Notes: a model not told the origin generated them from the letters alone. Positions 16,281 to 24,251 are shown, counted from the first letter of the stretch. The stretch: 34,421 nucleotides of DNA from Bacillus sp. AFS041924 (GCF_002577195.1 NZ_NULG01000124.1:9147-43567); one strand, 5' to 3'. Made by a program: numbers and translations.

Positions 16281-16308
16281 GCACTAGGCCATGGTCTAGT
16301 GCTTTTTT
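16281..16308 (+). terminator. Intrinsic terminator after tcyC
   Basis: GCACTAG...CTAGTGC with an inner CCATGG, followed by TTTTTT and preceded by an A run. Clear rho-independent terminator. Confidence 0.9.
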
Positions 16309-16371
16309 AATCCCCAAAAAGGAGAAAAACAAAATAAAATGTTATTTCCAAAATTTACATTAGCTAAACAT

Positions 16372-16400
16372 ACATATGTTAATCGAATAGAGTCATACTA
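16372..16400 (+). promoter_or_regulatory. Sigma-G-type promoter of the SASP gene
   Basis: ACATA (16372-16376), 17 bases, CATACTA (16394-16400). This fits the forespore sigma-G pattern (GHATR at -35, CATNHTA at -10) with one mismatch, and lies 30 bases before a gene of a classic sigma-G class. Confidence 0.65.
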
Positions 16401-16430
16401 TCATTACACTACTTAAGGAGGTGAGACAAC

Positions 16431-16625
16431 ATGGCAAACAACAACAGCTTAGTAGTAAATGGTGCACAACAAGCATTAGATTCTATGAAGTATGAAATCG
16501 CTTCTGAGTTTGGAGTAACTTTAGGTCCTGATTCTACAGCTCGTGCTAACGGTTCTGTAGGTGGAGAAATCACTAAACGTTTAGTTCAAATGGCTGAACA
16601 AAGCTTAGGTGGTTATTCAAAATAA
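16431..16625 (+). CDS. Alpha/beta-type small acid-soluble spore protein (SASP)
   Basis: 64 residues. It has the two conserved SASP blocks: [16 protein letters not shown], containing the germination protease (GPR) cleavage site around EIA-SE (residues 22-26), and [20 protein letters not shown]. These proteins coat and protect DNA in the dormant spore and are degraded for amino acids at germination. Start ATG 16431 follows AAGGAGGTG with 9-base spacing, typical of very high expression. Single gene with its own promoter and terminator. Which of the several paralogues (SspA/B/C/D type) it equals cannot be said. Confidence 0.95.
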   Translation: MANNNSLVVNGAQQALDSMKYEIASEFGVTLGPDSTARANGSVGGEITKRLVQMAEQSLGGYSK

Positions 16626-16635
16626 TAACATGGAT

Positions 16636-16667
16636 AAAGGGATGGAGATGAATCTCCATCCTTTCTT
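16636..16667 (+). terminator. Intrinsic terminator after the SASP gene
   Basis: AAAGGGATGGAGAT-GA-ATCTCCATCCTTT, a stem of at least 10 perfect pairs (GGATGGAGAT/ATCTCCATCC) followed by TTTCTT. Confidence 0.85.
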
Positions 16668-16698
16668 AATGAAGGGAAAGAAAGTGGGGGGATCTAAA

Positions 16699-16950
16699 AT
16701 GGATGGCATTTGTCCACTATGTAATGGGATTGAGCATTATAAATTATCATGTCCCATTTGTGAAAATCATAGTGAAGATAAAGGTAGAGCAGTTGATTAT
16801 GATGATAAATATAGTCCATATTTAGATTATGATATTTCAGCAAAAGTTGATGGATTAACCGAGCAAAATTCAAATCAGTATTGTACACATATGTTTAATT
16901 GTCCAGATTGTAATGAAGGCTTCCTAAAAATTATAGAGAAAATAAAATAA
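16699..16950 (+). CDS. Cysteine-rich mini-protein with three CxxC motifs (unknown function)
   Basis: 83 residues from ATG 16699. CPLC (5-8), CPIC (18-21) and CPDC (68-71) plus Cys62 and His64 look like one or two zinc-ribbon/treble-clef metal sites. The middle (30-55) is acidic and rich in Tyr/Asp. A longer open frame upstream runs back through the SASP terminator and is not believable; ATG 16699 has a G-rich site (GGGGGG, 16686-16691) at 7 bases. It sits 30 bases after a spore-protein terminator and before a strong bidirectional terminator, so it may be expressed by read-through from the SASP promoter during sporulation. I do not recognise the family. Confidence 0.65.
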   Translation: MDGICPLCNGIEHYKLSCPICENHSEDKGRAVDYDDKYSPYLDYDISAKVDGLTEQNSNQYCTHMFNCPDCNEGFLKIIEKIK

Positions 16951-16985
16951 CGCAGTACCAATACAAATGGTACCGCGTTATTTTA
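16944..16985. terminator. Bidirectional terminator between the Cys-rich gene and msmX
   Basis: AAAATAACGC (16944-16953) pairs with GCGTTATTTT (16975-16984), with an inner GTACC/GGTAC stem. A/T runs on both sides allow termination of both convergent genes. Confidence 0.85.
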
Positions 16986-16993
16986 TTTATTAA

Positions 16994-18091
16994 TTATCGA
17001 ATACGAGCTTCAGTTTCTTTATCAAAGAAATGAACTTTGTTCATGTCTACTGCTAATTTAATTACTTGACCATGTGTAAATGTTGAACGTGCATCTAATC
17101 TTGCAACTAAAGTATGTCCTTCAAAATTAGTATATAGCATTGATTCTGCTCCTAAAAGCTCAGCTACTTCAATTTTCAAATCAAGAACAGTACCTTGAGA
17201 TGCTTCGATAAATACTGGTTCATCATGTAAATCTTCCGGACGTACACCTAAAATAACTTCTTTTCCAACATATCCTTTATCGCGTAATGTTTTCATTTTC
17301 CCTTCAGGTATAGCAACTTTTTTGCTTCCTAAGTTAAAATGACCATCTTCAACTTTACCTGAAACAAAGTTCATTGCAGGAGAACCAATAAATCCACCAA
17401 CGAATACGTTTTCTGGGCGATCGTAAACCTCTTTAGGAGTACCGACTTGTTGAATAATACCATCTTTCATTACAACTAAACGTGTAGCCATTGTCATAGC
17501 TTCAGTTTGGTCATGCGTTACATAAATAGTTGTTGTTTGAAGACGTTGATGTAATTTTGAAATCTCAGAACGCATTGCAACACGTAATTTTGCATCAAGG
17601 TTTGATAATGGCTCATCCATTAAGAATACTTTTGCATCACGCACAATTGCACGCCCAAGAGCAACACGTTGACGTTGTCCACCTGATAAAGCTTTTGGTT
17701 TACGAGATAAATATTCCTCAAGACCTAAAATACGAGCTGCATCTTTTACACGGCGATCAATTTCTGCTTTGTCAAATTTACGTAATTTTAATCCGAAAGC
17801 CATATTATCATATACAGTCATATGAGGGTATAGCGCGTAATTTTGGAATACCATTGCAATGTCACGATCTTTTGGTTGAACGTCATTTACACGCTTTCCA
17901 TCGATAAAGAAATCACCTTTTGAAATATCTTCTAAACCAGCGATCATACGAAGAGTAGTTGATTTTCCACATCCAGACGGACCAACGAATACGATAAATT
18001 CTTTGTCTTCGATATGAAGATTAAAATCTTTTACAGCCGTTACATTATTGTCATAAATTTTATAAATATGATCTAATTTTAATTCTGCCAT
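16994..18091 (-). CDS. msmX: Shared sugar-ABC-transporter ATPase MsmX (MalK/UgpC type)
   Basis: 365 residues, exactly the size of B. subtilis MsmX. Walker A GPSGCGKST (37-45), signature LSGGQ (135-139), Walker B VFLMDEP (155-161) and a C-terminal TOBE/regulatory region (about 240-365) are present. MsmX-type ATPases energise several carbohydrate ABC importers that lack their own ATPase. In line with this, no sugar permease genes are adjacent. The open frame extends to 18208, but MAELKLDHIYKIYD from ATG 18091 behind TTGGAGGT is the family start. A promoter and cre box lie directly upstream. Its neighbour, a PucR-type regulator, is also next to msmX in B. subtilis as I recall (yxkF). Confidence 0.93.
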   Translation of the reverse strand: MAELKLDHIYKIYDNNVTAVKDFNLHIEDKEFIVFVGPSGCGKSTTLRMIAGLEDISKGDFFIDGKRVNDVQPKDRDIAMVFQNYALYPHMTVYDNMAFGLKLRKFDKAEIDRRVKDAARILGLEEYLSRKPKALSGGQRQRVALGRAIVRDAKVFLMDEPLSNLDAKLRVAMRSEISKLHQRLQTTTIYVTHDQTEAMTMATRLVVMKDGIIQQVGTPKEVYDRPENVFVGGFIGSPAMNFVSGKVEDGHFNLGSKKVAIPEGKMKTLRDKGYVGKEVILGVRPEDLHDEPVFIEASQGTVLDLKIEVAELLGAESMLYTNFEGHTLVARLDARSTFTHGQVIKLAVDMNKVHFFDKETEARIR

Positions 18092-18111
18092 TGATACTAC
18101 CTCCAAATAGT

Positions 18112-18125
18112 TGTAATCGGTTTCA
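18112..18125 (-). promoter_or_regulatory. CcpA cre box upstream of msmX
   Basis: On the minus strand TGAAACCGATTACA matches TGWAANCGNTNWCA at every position. It overlaps the first transcribed bases after the promoter at 18134-18162, a roadblock position. This fits glucose repression of a sugar-transport ATPase. Confidence 0.7.
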
Positions 18126-18133
18126 TTAATTAA

Positions 18134-18162
18134 ATTGTAAACATTTAAACGTCTTCCTACAA
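18134..18162 (-). promoter_or_regulatory. Sigma-A-type promoter of msmX
   Basis: On the minus strand TTGTAG (18162-18157), 17 bases, TACAAT (18139-18134), about 40 bases before the msmX start. Confidence 0.55.
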
Positions 18163-18174
18163 TGGCAAAGGTAC

Positions 18175-18221
18175 ACAAAAAAAATAGCCTCCTTTGTACA
18201 AGGTGCACAAAAAAAGCTATT
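18175..18221 (-). terminator. Terminator after the PucR-type regulator gene
   Basis: On the minus strand AATAGC...GCTATT with an inner TGTGCACCTTGTACA, followed by TTTTTTTT. It separates the regulator gene from msmX. Confidence 0.65.
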
Positions 18222-18222
18222 G

Positions 18223-19146
18223 TTAAGTTTCACTAGTTAATTCAAGTAGATGAATTGCTAAAAAAATAACAAGTCCATCCTCAAAATGCTTTAAATCGAT
18301 ACCGGTTTGTTCAGAAAATTTATCAAGTCGGTATTGAACAGTATTACGATGTAAAAAAGCTTTTTTTGAAGTAGCTGTGACATTTAAATTTTGTTGAAGA
18401 TAAATTTTTACAGTTGAAAGAATTGGATCATCAATTTTCATATCATTCAAAAATAGATTAGGTAATTCCTTCTGTAGTTGTTCTGGTAAAAATGAAAGGA
18501 TGTAATGAAGCATTTCTTTTGAAAACCATAGAATATGTTTTTGTCTTTTTACAGATAAAGCTTTTTTAAAACATTGATGCTCAATGTCAAAGTAAAGATA
18601 TAAATTCGCTAATGGGGAGTACCGTTTACCAACTAAAAAAGTTACATCATGGTATAAATCAGCTGCAATGATCTCTTGCATATGCTCGAGAAATTCTTTA
18701 TTAAATGGTTGATCGTTTATTTTTTCAATAATGACGCCTTCCTTTGCAGAGTTCCAAACTACTATTACCTCTTTATGAAAGAACGCATTGATTGCTTCCT
18801 CAAACTCAACTTTATGTGTGAATAACTGATTACTATAAAAATGGATAAATCGAATAGAGGAAGGGAGTTCATTTTCATTTTCGAAGAATAAAGGGTTATG
18901 TCCTTTATTGAAATATAAATATTGAAACCACTCGCTTTGTGCAGATGGCATCATGATTGTATTCGATTCTAATTTTGTAAAAAGACATTCTAATAGGTTA
19001 TTTTGTTCTACTGTTAATGAACCTGTTTTAATTCCGAAAATTTCTTGATTCTCAGTAGAAAACCAAGAGTAATCCATATATGTATTTTGATCAGGCGTGA
19101 CTGAAACGGACTCTTCACCAAATAAAGACTTAATTTTATCAATCAT
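18223..19146 (-). CDS. PucR/CdaR-type helix-turn-helix regulator
   Basis: 307 residues from ATG 19146. The C-terminal 60 residues carry the PucR-type HTH (NVTATSKKAFLHRNTVQYRL, DKFSEQTGIDL), as in sugar-diacid and purine-catabolism regulators. The N-terminal two thirds have no recognised motif and may bind a ligand. The open frame extends 14 codons further to 19188, but ATG 19146 has GAAAGG with 7-base spacing. It lies directly upstream of msmX on the same strand with a terminator between, so it is transcribed separately and might control msmX. Function otherwise unknown; possibly equivalent to YxkF. Confidence 0.75.
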   Translation of the reverse strand: MIDKIKSLFGEESVSVTPDQNTYMDYSWFSTENQEIFGIKTGSLTVEQNNLLECLFTKLESNTIMMPSAQSEWFQYLYFNKGHNPLFFENENELPSSIRFIHFYSNQLFTHKVEFEEAINAFFHKEVIVVWNSAKEGVIIEKINDQPFNKEFLEHMQEIIAADLYHDVTFLVGKRYSPLANLYLYFDIEHQCFKKALSVKRQKHILWFSKEMLHYILSFLPEQLQKELPNLFLNDMKIDDPILSTVKIYLQQNLNVTATSKKAFLHRNTVQYRLDKFSEQTGIDLKHFEDGLVIFLAIHLLELTSET

Positions 19147-19201
19147 ATTTTTTACCTTTCGGAGCATTATTTCATTTAAGTTTATCACTGTTAGTTAAAA
19201 T

Positions 19202-19233
19202 AAAAAAGAACAGTAGTTAATCACCTACTGTTC
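19202..19233 (-). terminator. Terminator of the YheC/YheD operon
   Basis: On the minus strand GAACAGTAG-N8-CTACTGTTC (9 perfect pairs) followed by TTTTTT. It lies immediately after repeat copy B. Confidence 0.9.
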
Positions 19234-19304
19234 CAGACTGCTCGCTAAACGGTCGCTTTTTTCATTACTACGCATGTCTGCGGTACTCATCACCGTTTAA
19301 GGTA
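19234..19304 (-). repeat. Dispersed intergenic repeat, copy B
   Basis: Read on the minus strand it parallels 1-70. Arms in order: TAAACGGT (19299-19292), CAGAC (19280-19276), ACCGTTTA (19253-19246) and GTCTG (19238-19234). Arm 1 pairs perfectly with arm 3 and arm 2 with arm 4, an interleaved pseudoknot-like order; CGGT-N7-ACCG inside arm 1 offers an alternative hairpin. It lies in the 3' untranslated region of the YheC/YheD operon, just before its terminator. The similarity could extend beyond 19304, but copy A is cut there. Confidence 0.6.
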
Positions 19305-19384
19305 ACTACGCTTCTTATCAGTTTCGCGCCTCAAAAGACAAGGGATTTCAACCAGTCTTTAAATCAACATTTTGGAGCGAACGA

Positions 19385-20560
19385 CTAATGATTGAAATTC
19401 GAAAGTTCATAAAATAGATGAATTAAGTTTTCAAGTCCTTGTTCTTTTATTGCAATCTCGTCAAAGACCATTGGTTTAGAGTTTATTTCAAAAATATAGT
19501 AATGTTCGTTTTGAATGCCAATATCCATAGAGAATTCAAAAAAATGAGCATCATCTTTATTTAAGGCAATTCCTGTTTGTTTGACAATTTCCTGTAATAA
19601 AGAAAAATTTAATTCAAGCGGTAGTTCTTCAATACCAATAATGGTGCCACCTCTAGGTACATGAGTTGTAATGCCATTAAATGTACCTACTCTTACTCCG
19701 ATACCAGAAAGAATAAAATTATTTTCTTTTTTGTGTGCAAGAATACGAAGATCAAACTTTCTCCCATCTGGTAATTCGCTTACTATGCCTTGTTGACAAA
19801 TAAAATCCTCGTTTAAGGAGTTAAGGAATTTCCAGCAATCATTAATTGATTTCACTAATTCTACATGAAATGCATTTCGGATGATGACCGTATTATCACT
19901 TTTCAAAGAAAGCTTGAACACGCCAAATCCTCTTGATGAATTATGCTTCTTAATATATAGAAATTTCCATTTTTTCAAATAGAAAGATAAATCTTTTTCG
20001 CTTGTTAATTCGATTGTCTTAGGAATATAACTTTTTAAAAAGTCATTAGTGGATAAAATTGAAGTTGTTTGTATTTTTGAGAGATAGGATTCATTAAAAA
20101 AAGGAATGTTTAATGCTGAAATTTTTTCACGAAACTCTTTATAATCATCATTCGATTCATACTGGACAGATGGAATTCGATTATAAATTACATCTGGTAA
20201 AGGTGAAAATAATTTAACCCACTTTTTTGATTTGAAACAAAACGTATAACATTTTATAGAATGATTAGAGAGGGCGGCAGGGGTTAATATTATTGGAATA
20301 CCGCCTTTTGATAGAACTTTCTTACATATTCTTTTAAAGGTTTTGATATTTCCGCTAAAAGGAAGTCGATCCTCATTTGTTAATATACCGACGATTGGGC
20401 CTAAATGTATACCGGCTTTTTTTACCTGAAATTGAATCGTATTTGAAGCATCGTCCTGAAATGGTAGTATCGGTAGTTGATTATGACCTATGGAACATCT
20501 TGATTCAATATCGTCATGTGACCATGTATTTGTCTCAAGATGATAAAAAACGGAGATCAT
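19385..20560 (-). CDS. YheC/YheD-family ATP-grasp protein (1 of 4, last in operon)
   Basis: 391 residues, cytosolic, no signal peptide. Family residues in order: an N-terminal domain ending in LPDVIYNRIP; the nucleotide-binding KKHNSSRGFG (204-213); FDLR (269-272); Mg-binding Glu342/Asp346 in FEFSMDIG; and FEINSKP with Glu358 and Asn360. An active ATP-grasp ligase is therefore possible. The family is annotated as endospore-coat-associated; its substrate is unknown to me. Start ATG 20560 overlaps the preceding gene's stop as ATGA. It diverges most from YheC/YheD in length and N-terminus. Confidence 0.82.
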   Translation of the reverse strand: MISVFYHLETNTWSHDDIESRCSIGHNQLPILPFQDDASNTIQFQVKKAGIHLGPIVGILTNEDRLPFSGNIKTFKRICKKVLSKGGIPIILTPAALSNHSIKCYTFCFKSKKWVKLFSPLPDVIYNRIPSVQYESNDDYKEFREKISALNIPFFNESYLSKIQTTSILSTNDFLKSYIPKTIELTSEKDLSFYLKKWKFLYIKKHNSSRGFGVFKLSLKSDNTVIIRNAFHVELVKSINDCWKFLNSLNEDFICQQGIVSELPDGRKFDLRILAHKKENNFILSGIGVRVGTFNGITTHVPRGGTIIGIEELPLELNFSLLQEIVKQTGIALNKDDAHFFEFSMDIGIQNEHYYIFEINSKPMVFDEIAIKEQGLENLIHLFYELSNFNH

Positions 20561-21912
20561 TTCATTGAAACCTCGAGTTCATTTCCTTTTTTGGATAAAT
20601 GGGTAGCGTATTCCAAAAAAAGTTTTTTGATCTGTTTGTCGTTTTCTTGGAAGCTTGGGTTTGAAAAGATTGATCTTCCAGGTTTAGAATTCGCTTCAAA
20701 AAGCCAGATTTTTTCATCTTTATCAACGCCTATATCAAATCCTATTTCTCCTATATAGCCATCTACTTGACGATCTAAAGATTCACTAATTTTTAAAGCT
20801 GCCGTTGATAATTTTTCATGTATCCTTTTAGCCTTTTCTGAATCAAATAATTCTTCAAGAGTTTTGACTCGACCGCCATTATTGATGTGAGTAGTGGTAC
20901 TACCCTTTCCTGCTACTTTTGCGGCAATAACTGTTACATGCCATTTACCGAGAGCATCTTTGTTTGTATGAACTCGGAAATCGACAGGCTGATGCTCGTA
21001 TCGAATTAGTGAAATGCCTTGCTGCACAATAAAGTCATGTAACTTCATACTACGAAAAACATGACTAATTAAAGATTGGAGTGATGAGAATTTTTGTAGT
21101 TTATTTGTTTCAAAATCCCGATACCTACAGTAATAAATTCCTTCTTCTCTCTGGTACCGAATTAAGATTACTTTTGAACCGAGACTACCATTTTCAGGTT
21201 TAACATAAACAAATTGATATTGCGATAATAACTCTTCAATCGTGTCAAAATTATGGAATTTCACTGTTTTAGGAAGATAATGAGCAACTGATTCCTCATT
21301 TTTTAATTTTAAATATAGGTCCCATTTATTAAAGAATCCAGGATTGAACCATGGGATTTTATAATCTTTTTCCAGTTTTTGACGTACACGTTTAATTGAT
21401 TTATGAACTTCAACTTTTCTATTTGGTAATCGATTATAAATAACTGTTGGGAATGGGACGACCTCTTTGGTCCATCTTTTATTCGTAAAGAAATACCCTT
21501 GAATTGTTTCATGTTCCCAATCAATACCATGGGTACCAAATACGAAGATAAAGCTATTTTTATGATTATTTTCCGCAATTAAGTTTGCAAACATAAAGCT
21601 ACGATCACCAATTGGACGGAGAAGTGATTCTGTAAAGCCAGCAGTAAAAATGCCAACTAGAGGTCCAAGCTGTAAAGTATTTCCGATAATAATGGGTTCA
21701 ATTGAACCTTCAAAAGGTATACAGAGCATTTCAACTAAATGCTCTGATATTGCGATGATTTTGTGAAGTGTATTCATCGTAACTAGTTGACAAGGGTATT
21801 TTTTTTGACCGAAAGCAATATATTCAATATTTCTTGATGTAGTAAGTTCTTCAGGTATACATACTAAGTTTTTACTCTGTCGATGTGTAACGATTTTATA
21901 AACTTCATTCAT
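20557..21912 (-). CDS. yheD: YheD-like endospore coat-associated ATP-grasp protein (2 of 4)
   Basis: 451 residues, near the 453 I recall for B. subtilis YheD. The extra N-terminal domain (about 1-75) is followed by QLGPLVGIFTAGF, VIYNRLPNRK, KPENGSLGSKV (from Lys238), DFR (311-313), Glu389/Asp393 in GEIGFDIG and FEANSKPGRS with Glu406 and Asn408. All ATP-grasp metal and ATP residues are retained. ATG 21912 shares its A with the TAA of the preceding gene, giving tight coupling. The product of the ligase reaction is unknown; a role in spore coat assembly or modification is the family annotation. Confidence 0.85.
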   Translation of the reverse strand: MNEVYKIVTHRQSKNLVCIPEELTTSRNIEYIAFGQKKYPCQLVTMNTLHKIIAISEHLVEMLCIPFEGSIEPIIIGNTLQLGPLVGIFTAGFTESLLRPIGDRSFMFANLIAENNHKNSFIFVFGTHGIDWEHETIQGYFFTNKRWTKEVVPFPTVIYNRLPNRKVEVHKSIKRVRQKLEKDYKIPWFNPGFFNKWDLYLKLKNEESVAHYLPKTVKFHNFDTIEELLSQYQFVYVKPENGSLGSKVILIRYQREEGIYYCRYRDFETNKLQKFSSLQSLISHVFRSMKLHDFIVQQGISLIRYEHQPVDFRVHTNKDALGKWHVTVIAAKVAGKGSTTTHINNGGRVKTLEELFDSEKAKRIHEKLSTAALKISESLDRQVDGYIGEIGFDIGVDKDEKIWLFEANSKPGRSIFSNPSFQENDKQIKKLFLEYATHLSKKGNELEVSMK

Positions 21913-22997
21913 TATTTAATTTCACTTCTTTCACTTTTAGATTTCGATTGTAAGTGTAGACAATACTGAATTGGTGCTGAGTACAGCTTATGTTGGATGG
22001 AAGGGTCAGTTTGTAGTAGAACCTTTCTTCCAGGTTTTGAATTAACGTCTAAAATCCAGATTGCTTGATTAGAATCAATTCCTAAATCTAATCCTATTTC
22101 AAATAACGGTAAAAAATTCTTTTCAAGGGTAATCGGCAATTGTTTACAAATAGTTTCAATATCTTGCTGTAAAATTAGGGCTGTTCTTTGATTGAATTGA
22201 GTAATCCACTTCTCAAACGAAACGGCATTACTGCCTGAACTTAAATTGGCAACAATTGAATTAGGCTGACCAATGCGAATACCACTACCAACTGTTTGCC
22301 ACTCACCTTTTTCATTTTTTTGTAAAAGAATTCGTAAATCAAATGCTTCGCGTGATTTTGTTTGAAGGTCTAAATAGTTTTGATAAACATATCCCTTTGA
22401 TTCAACAATCGGTTGTAACCATTCAAAAAATTCATCTCTTGTTTCGAAAACCGTTTCAACAACTTCCTTTTGTTTTTGAGTTGAAACACTAATTGAATAT
22501 GCACTTAAAGTAATAAAATAAATATTGATTCCTCTTGATCCATGGATCGGTTTAATAACGAGCTTACGTGTTTTTCTAAGTTCTTCAAAAAATACAGCTA
22601 AATGTAATAATTTTTTTGTCTTAGGGATGTATGGATTTAAACTTTCATCAGTCGCAAGTGCCTGATAAGTTTCCCATTTTCCTGGTAGTCCATAACCTAA
22701 AAAAGTAATGTCTTTACGTTTTTTTAGCCAATCAACAATAGGTTTTGCTTGCTTACTTTTAATACTAGGGGAATAGAAGCAGCGATCATAAATATAATTA
22801 GGAATTTCAAATGTTGTTTTCTCCCATTGTTCTGTTTCTGCTATATACTTCCAACCCATAATTTCTTCTGTAGCTGGTTGAATATTAAAAGGGGTAAATT
22901 GAACGAATTCATAACCAAGTTTACTTGCTTCTTTCGCCATATGCTGTACGTATTCACCTTCTTGTCTTTCTTTAAGAGATAAATAACCTATTCTCAT
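21912..22997 (-). CDS. yheC: YheC-like endospore coat-associated ATP-grasp protein (3 of 4)
   Basis: 361 residues from ATG 22997. The open frame begins at GTG 23006, but that GTG ends the ribosome binding site AAGGAGTG; ATG 22997 has 8-base spacing. Family blocks are VIKPIHGSRG (about 147-156), FDLRI, FEIGLDLGID with Glu and Asp, and ILDVNSKPGRKV, where Asp replaces the usual Glu of ExN. Length agrees with B. subtilis YheC (about 363). Either this gene or the next one upstream is the true yheC orthologue. Confidence 0.83.
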   Translation of the reverse strand: MRIGYLSLKERQEGEYVQHMAKEASKLGYEFVQFTPFNIQPATEEIMGWKYIAETEQWEKTTFEIPNYIYDRCFYSPSIKSKQAKPIVDWLKKRKDITFLGYGLPGKWETYQALATDESLNPYIPKTKKLLHLAVFFEELRKTRKLVIKPIHGSRGINIYFITLSAYSISVSTQKQKEVVETVFETRDEFFEWLQPIVESKGYVYQNYLDLQTKSREAFDLRILLQKNEKGEWQTVGSGIRIGQPNSIVANLSSGSNAVSFEKWITQFNQRTALILQQDIETICKQLPITLEKNFLPLFEIGLDLGIDSNQAIWILDVNSKPGRKVLLQTDPSIQHKLYSAPIQYCLHLQSKSKSERSEIK

Positions 22998-23015
22998 TCT
23001 TTTCACTCCTTGTAC

Positions 23016-24113
23016 TTATAAATATGATTGAACAAGAGAAAAAATAGCTTTTGTTGAAGGTCTAATTTTTTGAATTGGGTCTGATACTTGCAAATCCTTA
23101 GATGGCTTCGAATTTATTTCGATGACCCAAGGGTTAAATTGATGATCTATAGCGAGATCCACACCAAACTCTGCGAATAATCCATCAAAGGAGGAGTCAA
23201 TACAAATACAGCATTCGATAGCTAACTCTATCAATAATCTTTTAAAGTGGATTCGCTCTTTTTTTGGTAAATATTGACTTAAAAATTCATCAATTTTTTG
23301 AAGGTCTCCTCCGCGAGCTAAATTACTTACAAACTGTGTTGGATGACCAATCCTTGCTACAGTTGAAGTTACTTCCCATTTATTAAACTTATTTTTATGA
23401 CATAAAAATCTAAAATCAACAAGTCGATCATCTTTACTGATTAAAGCTAAACCTTCTTGTATGATAAAAGATCGTTTACTTAATTGTTGTTTTATTGGTT
23501 GAAAGAGCTGAGATATTGTTTGGTATTCTGTTTCACTTTCAGCGCTTTGACTATTTTTTAATCGGTACAAATCTTTATCTTTTGTAACCTTAAAAATATT
23601 TCTTCCTTGACTACCATGAATTGGTTTTATAAAAACAGAATCATATTTTTGAATAAAATTTCCTAATTGCTCGGCTGAGCAGCATTCCTCTGTGTATGGT
23701 ACGTAAGGTTTTATATAGGCTATATCAATTAGCGCTTTAAACACTTCAAGTTTATTTAAGAAACGCGCATTAAAAAAAGGTATTTGCTGATTTATTAGCG
23801 AAGAATTAAGTAATTTAAACTCATTAGTACGTTCTAGCCTTCTAGAATGAATACGGTTATGAATGACCGTAGGGGGAGGAACATTCATTAAAATCCAGCC
23901 ATTATCTGACCGTTTATAACCTTTTAATTCATTTGTTAATAGTTTTTTAAATGTAGTGACATAGAAATTGATATCAGAGTCTCCGCATAACTCTGATAGT
24001 TCTTCACAAAGTGTGGTTATGGAACCGAGCGGATTTAGTGATTCCTCATTTATTGAATCAGTGACAATCGCAAAAGATTGTTTTTTTTGATTTTTAGGAA
24101 AAGATTGCAACAT
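23016..24113 (-). CDS. YheC/YheD-family ATP-grasp protein (4 of 4, first in operon)
   Basis: 365 residues. Motifs are VIHNRIHSRR (83-92), KPIHGSQGR (163-171), DFRF (233-236), Glu315/Asp319 in FAEFGVDL and IEINSKPSKD with Glu332 and Asn334, so the ATP-grasp site is complete. It is the promoter-proximal gene: ATG 24113 lies about 23 bases after the predicted start point of the sigma-K-like promoter, behind AAGGAGG. Followed by the YheC-like gene after an 18-base gap. Substrate unknown. Confidence 0.82.
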   Translation of the reverse strand: MLQSFPKNQKKQSFAIVTDSINEESLNPLGSITTLCEELSELCGDSDINFYVTTFKKLLTNELKGYKRSDNGWILMNVPPPTVIHNRIHSRRLERTNEFKLLNSSLINQQIPFFNARFLNKLEVFKALIDIAYIKPYVPYTEECCSAEQLGNFIQKYDSVFIKPIHGSQGRNIFKVTKDKDLYRLKNSQSAESETEYQTISQLFQPIKQQLSKRSFIIQEGLALISKDDRLVDFRFLCHKNKFNKWEVTSTVARIGHPTQFVSNLARGGDLQKIDEFLSQYLPKKERIHFKRLLIELAIECCICIDSSFDGLFAEFGVDLAIDHQFNPWVIEINSKPSKDLQVSDPIQKIRPSTKAIFSLVQSYL

Positions 24114-24142
24114 TTCTCCTCCTTTCCAAAATAATGTCGTTG

Positions 24143-24171
24143 TATACTATGTGATATTCGCCTAGTTGGTG
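24143..24171 (-). promoter_or_regulatory. Sigma-K-like promoter of the YheC/YheD operon
   Basis: On the minus strand CACC (24171-24168), 16 bases, CATAGTATA (24151-24143). CATAGTATA fits the sigma-K -10 pattern CATANNNTA exactly, and AC is at the expected -35 distance. Late mother-cell expression matches a coat-associated family. The site overlaps the leader of divergent yheA. Confidence 0.6.
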
Positions 24172-24222
24172 AATGTCTTAAGGAAATTTTTAGGGAATAA
24201 AGTTAGATTTGTTTTTGAAAGA

Positions 24223-24251
24223 CTGACATATAATAGAATGTTTGCTATAGT
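24223..24251 (+). promoter_or_regulatory. Sigma-A-type promoter of yheA
   Basis: CTGACA (24223-24228), 17 bases, TATAGT (24246-24251), ending 31 bases before ATG 24283. A TATAAT at 24229-24234 region is an alternative -10 with a poorer -35. Confidence 0.5.

Noticed and set aside
16339-16416. 25-codon frame upstream of the SASP gene
   Set aside because: The AAGGAG is too far from the ATG, and the frame runs through the sigma-G promoter elements.
16969-16977. GGTACCGCG, which looks like part of a T-box antiterminator sequence
   Set aside because: It is the 3' arm of the bidirectional terminator between two convergent genes; no gene follows on that strand and no specifier-loop leader is present.
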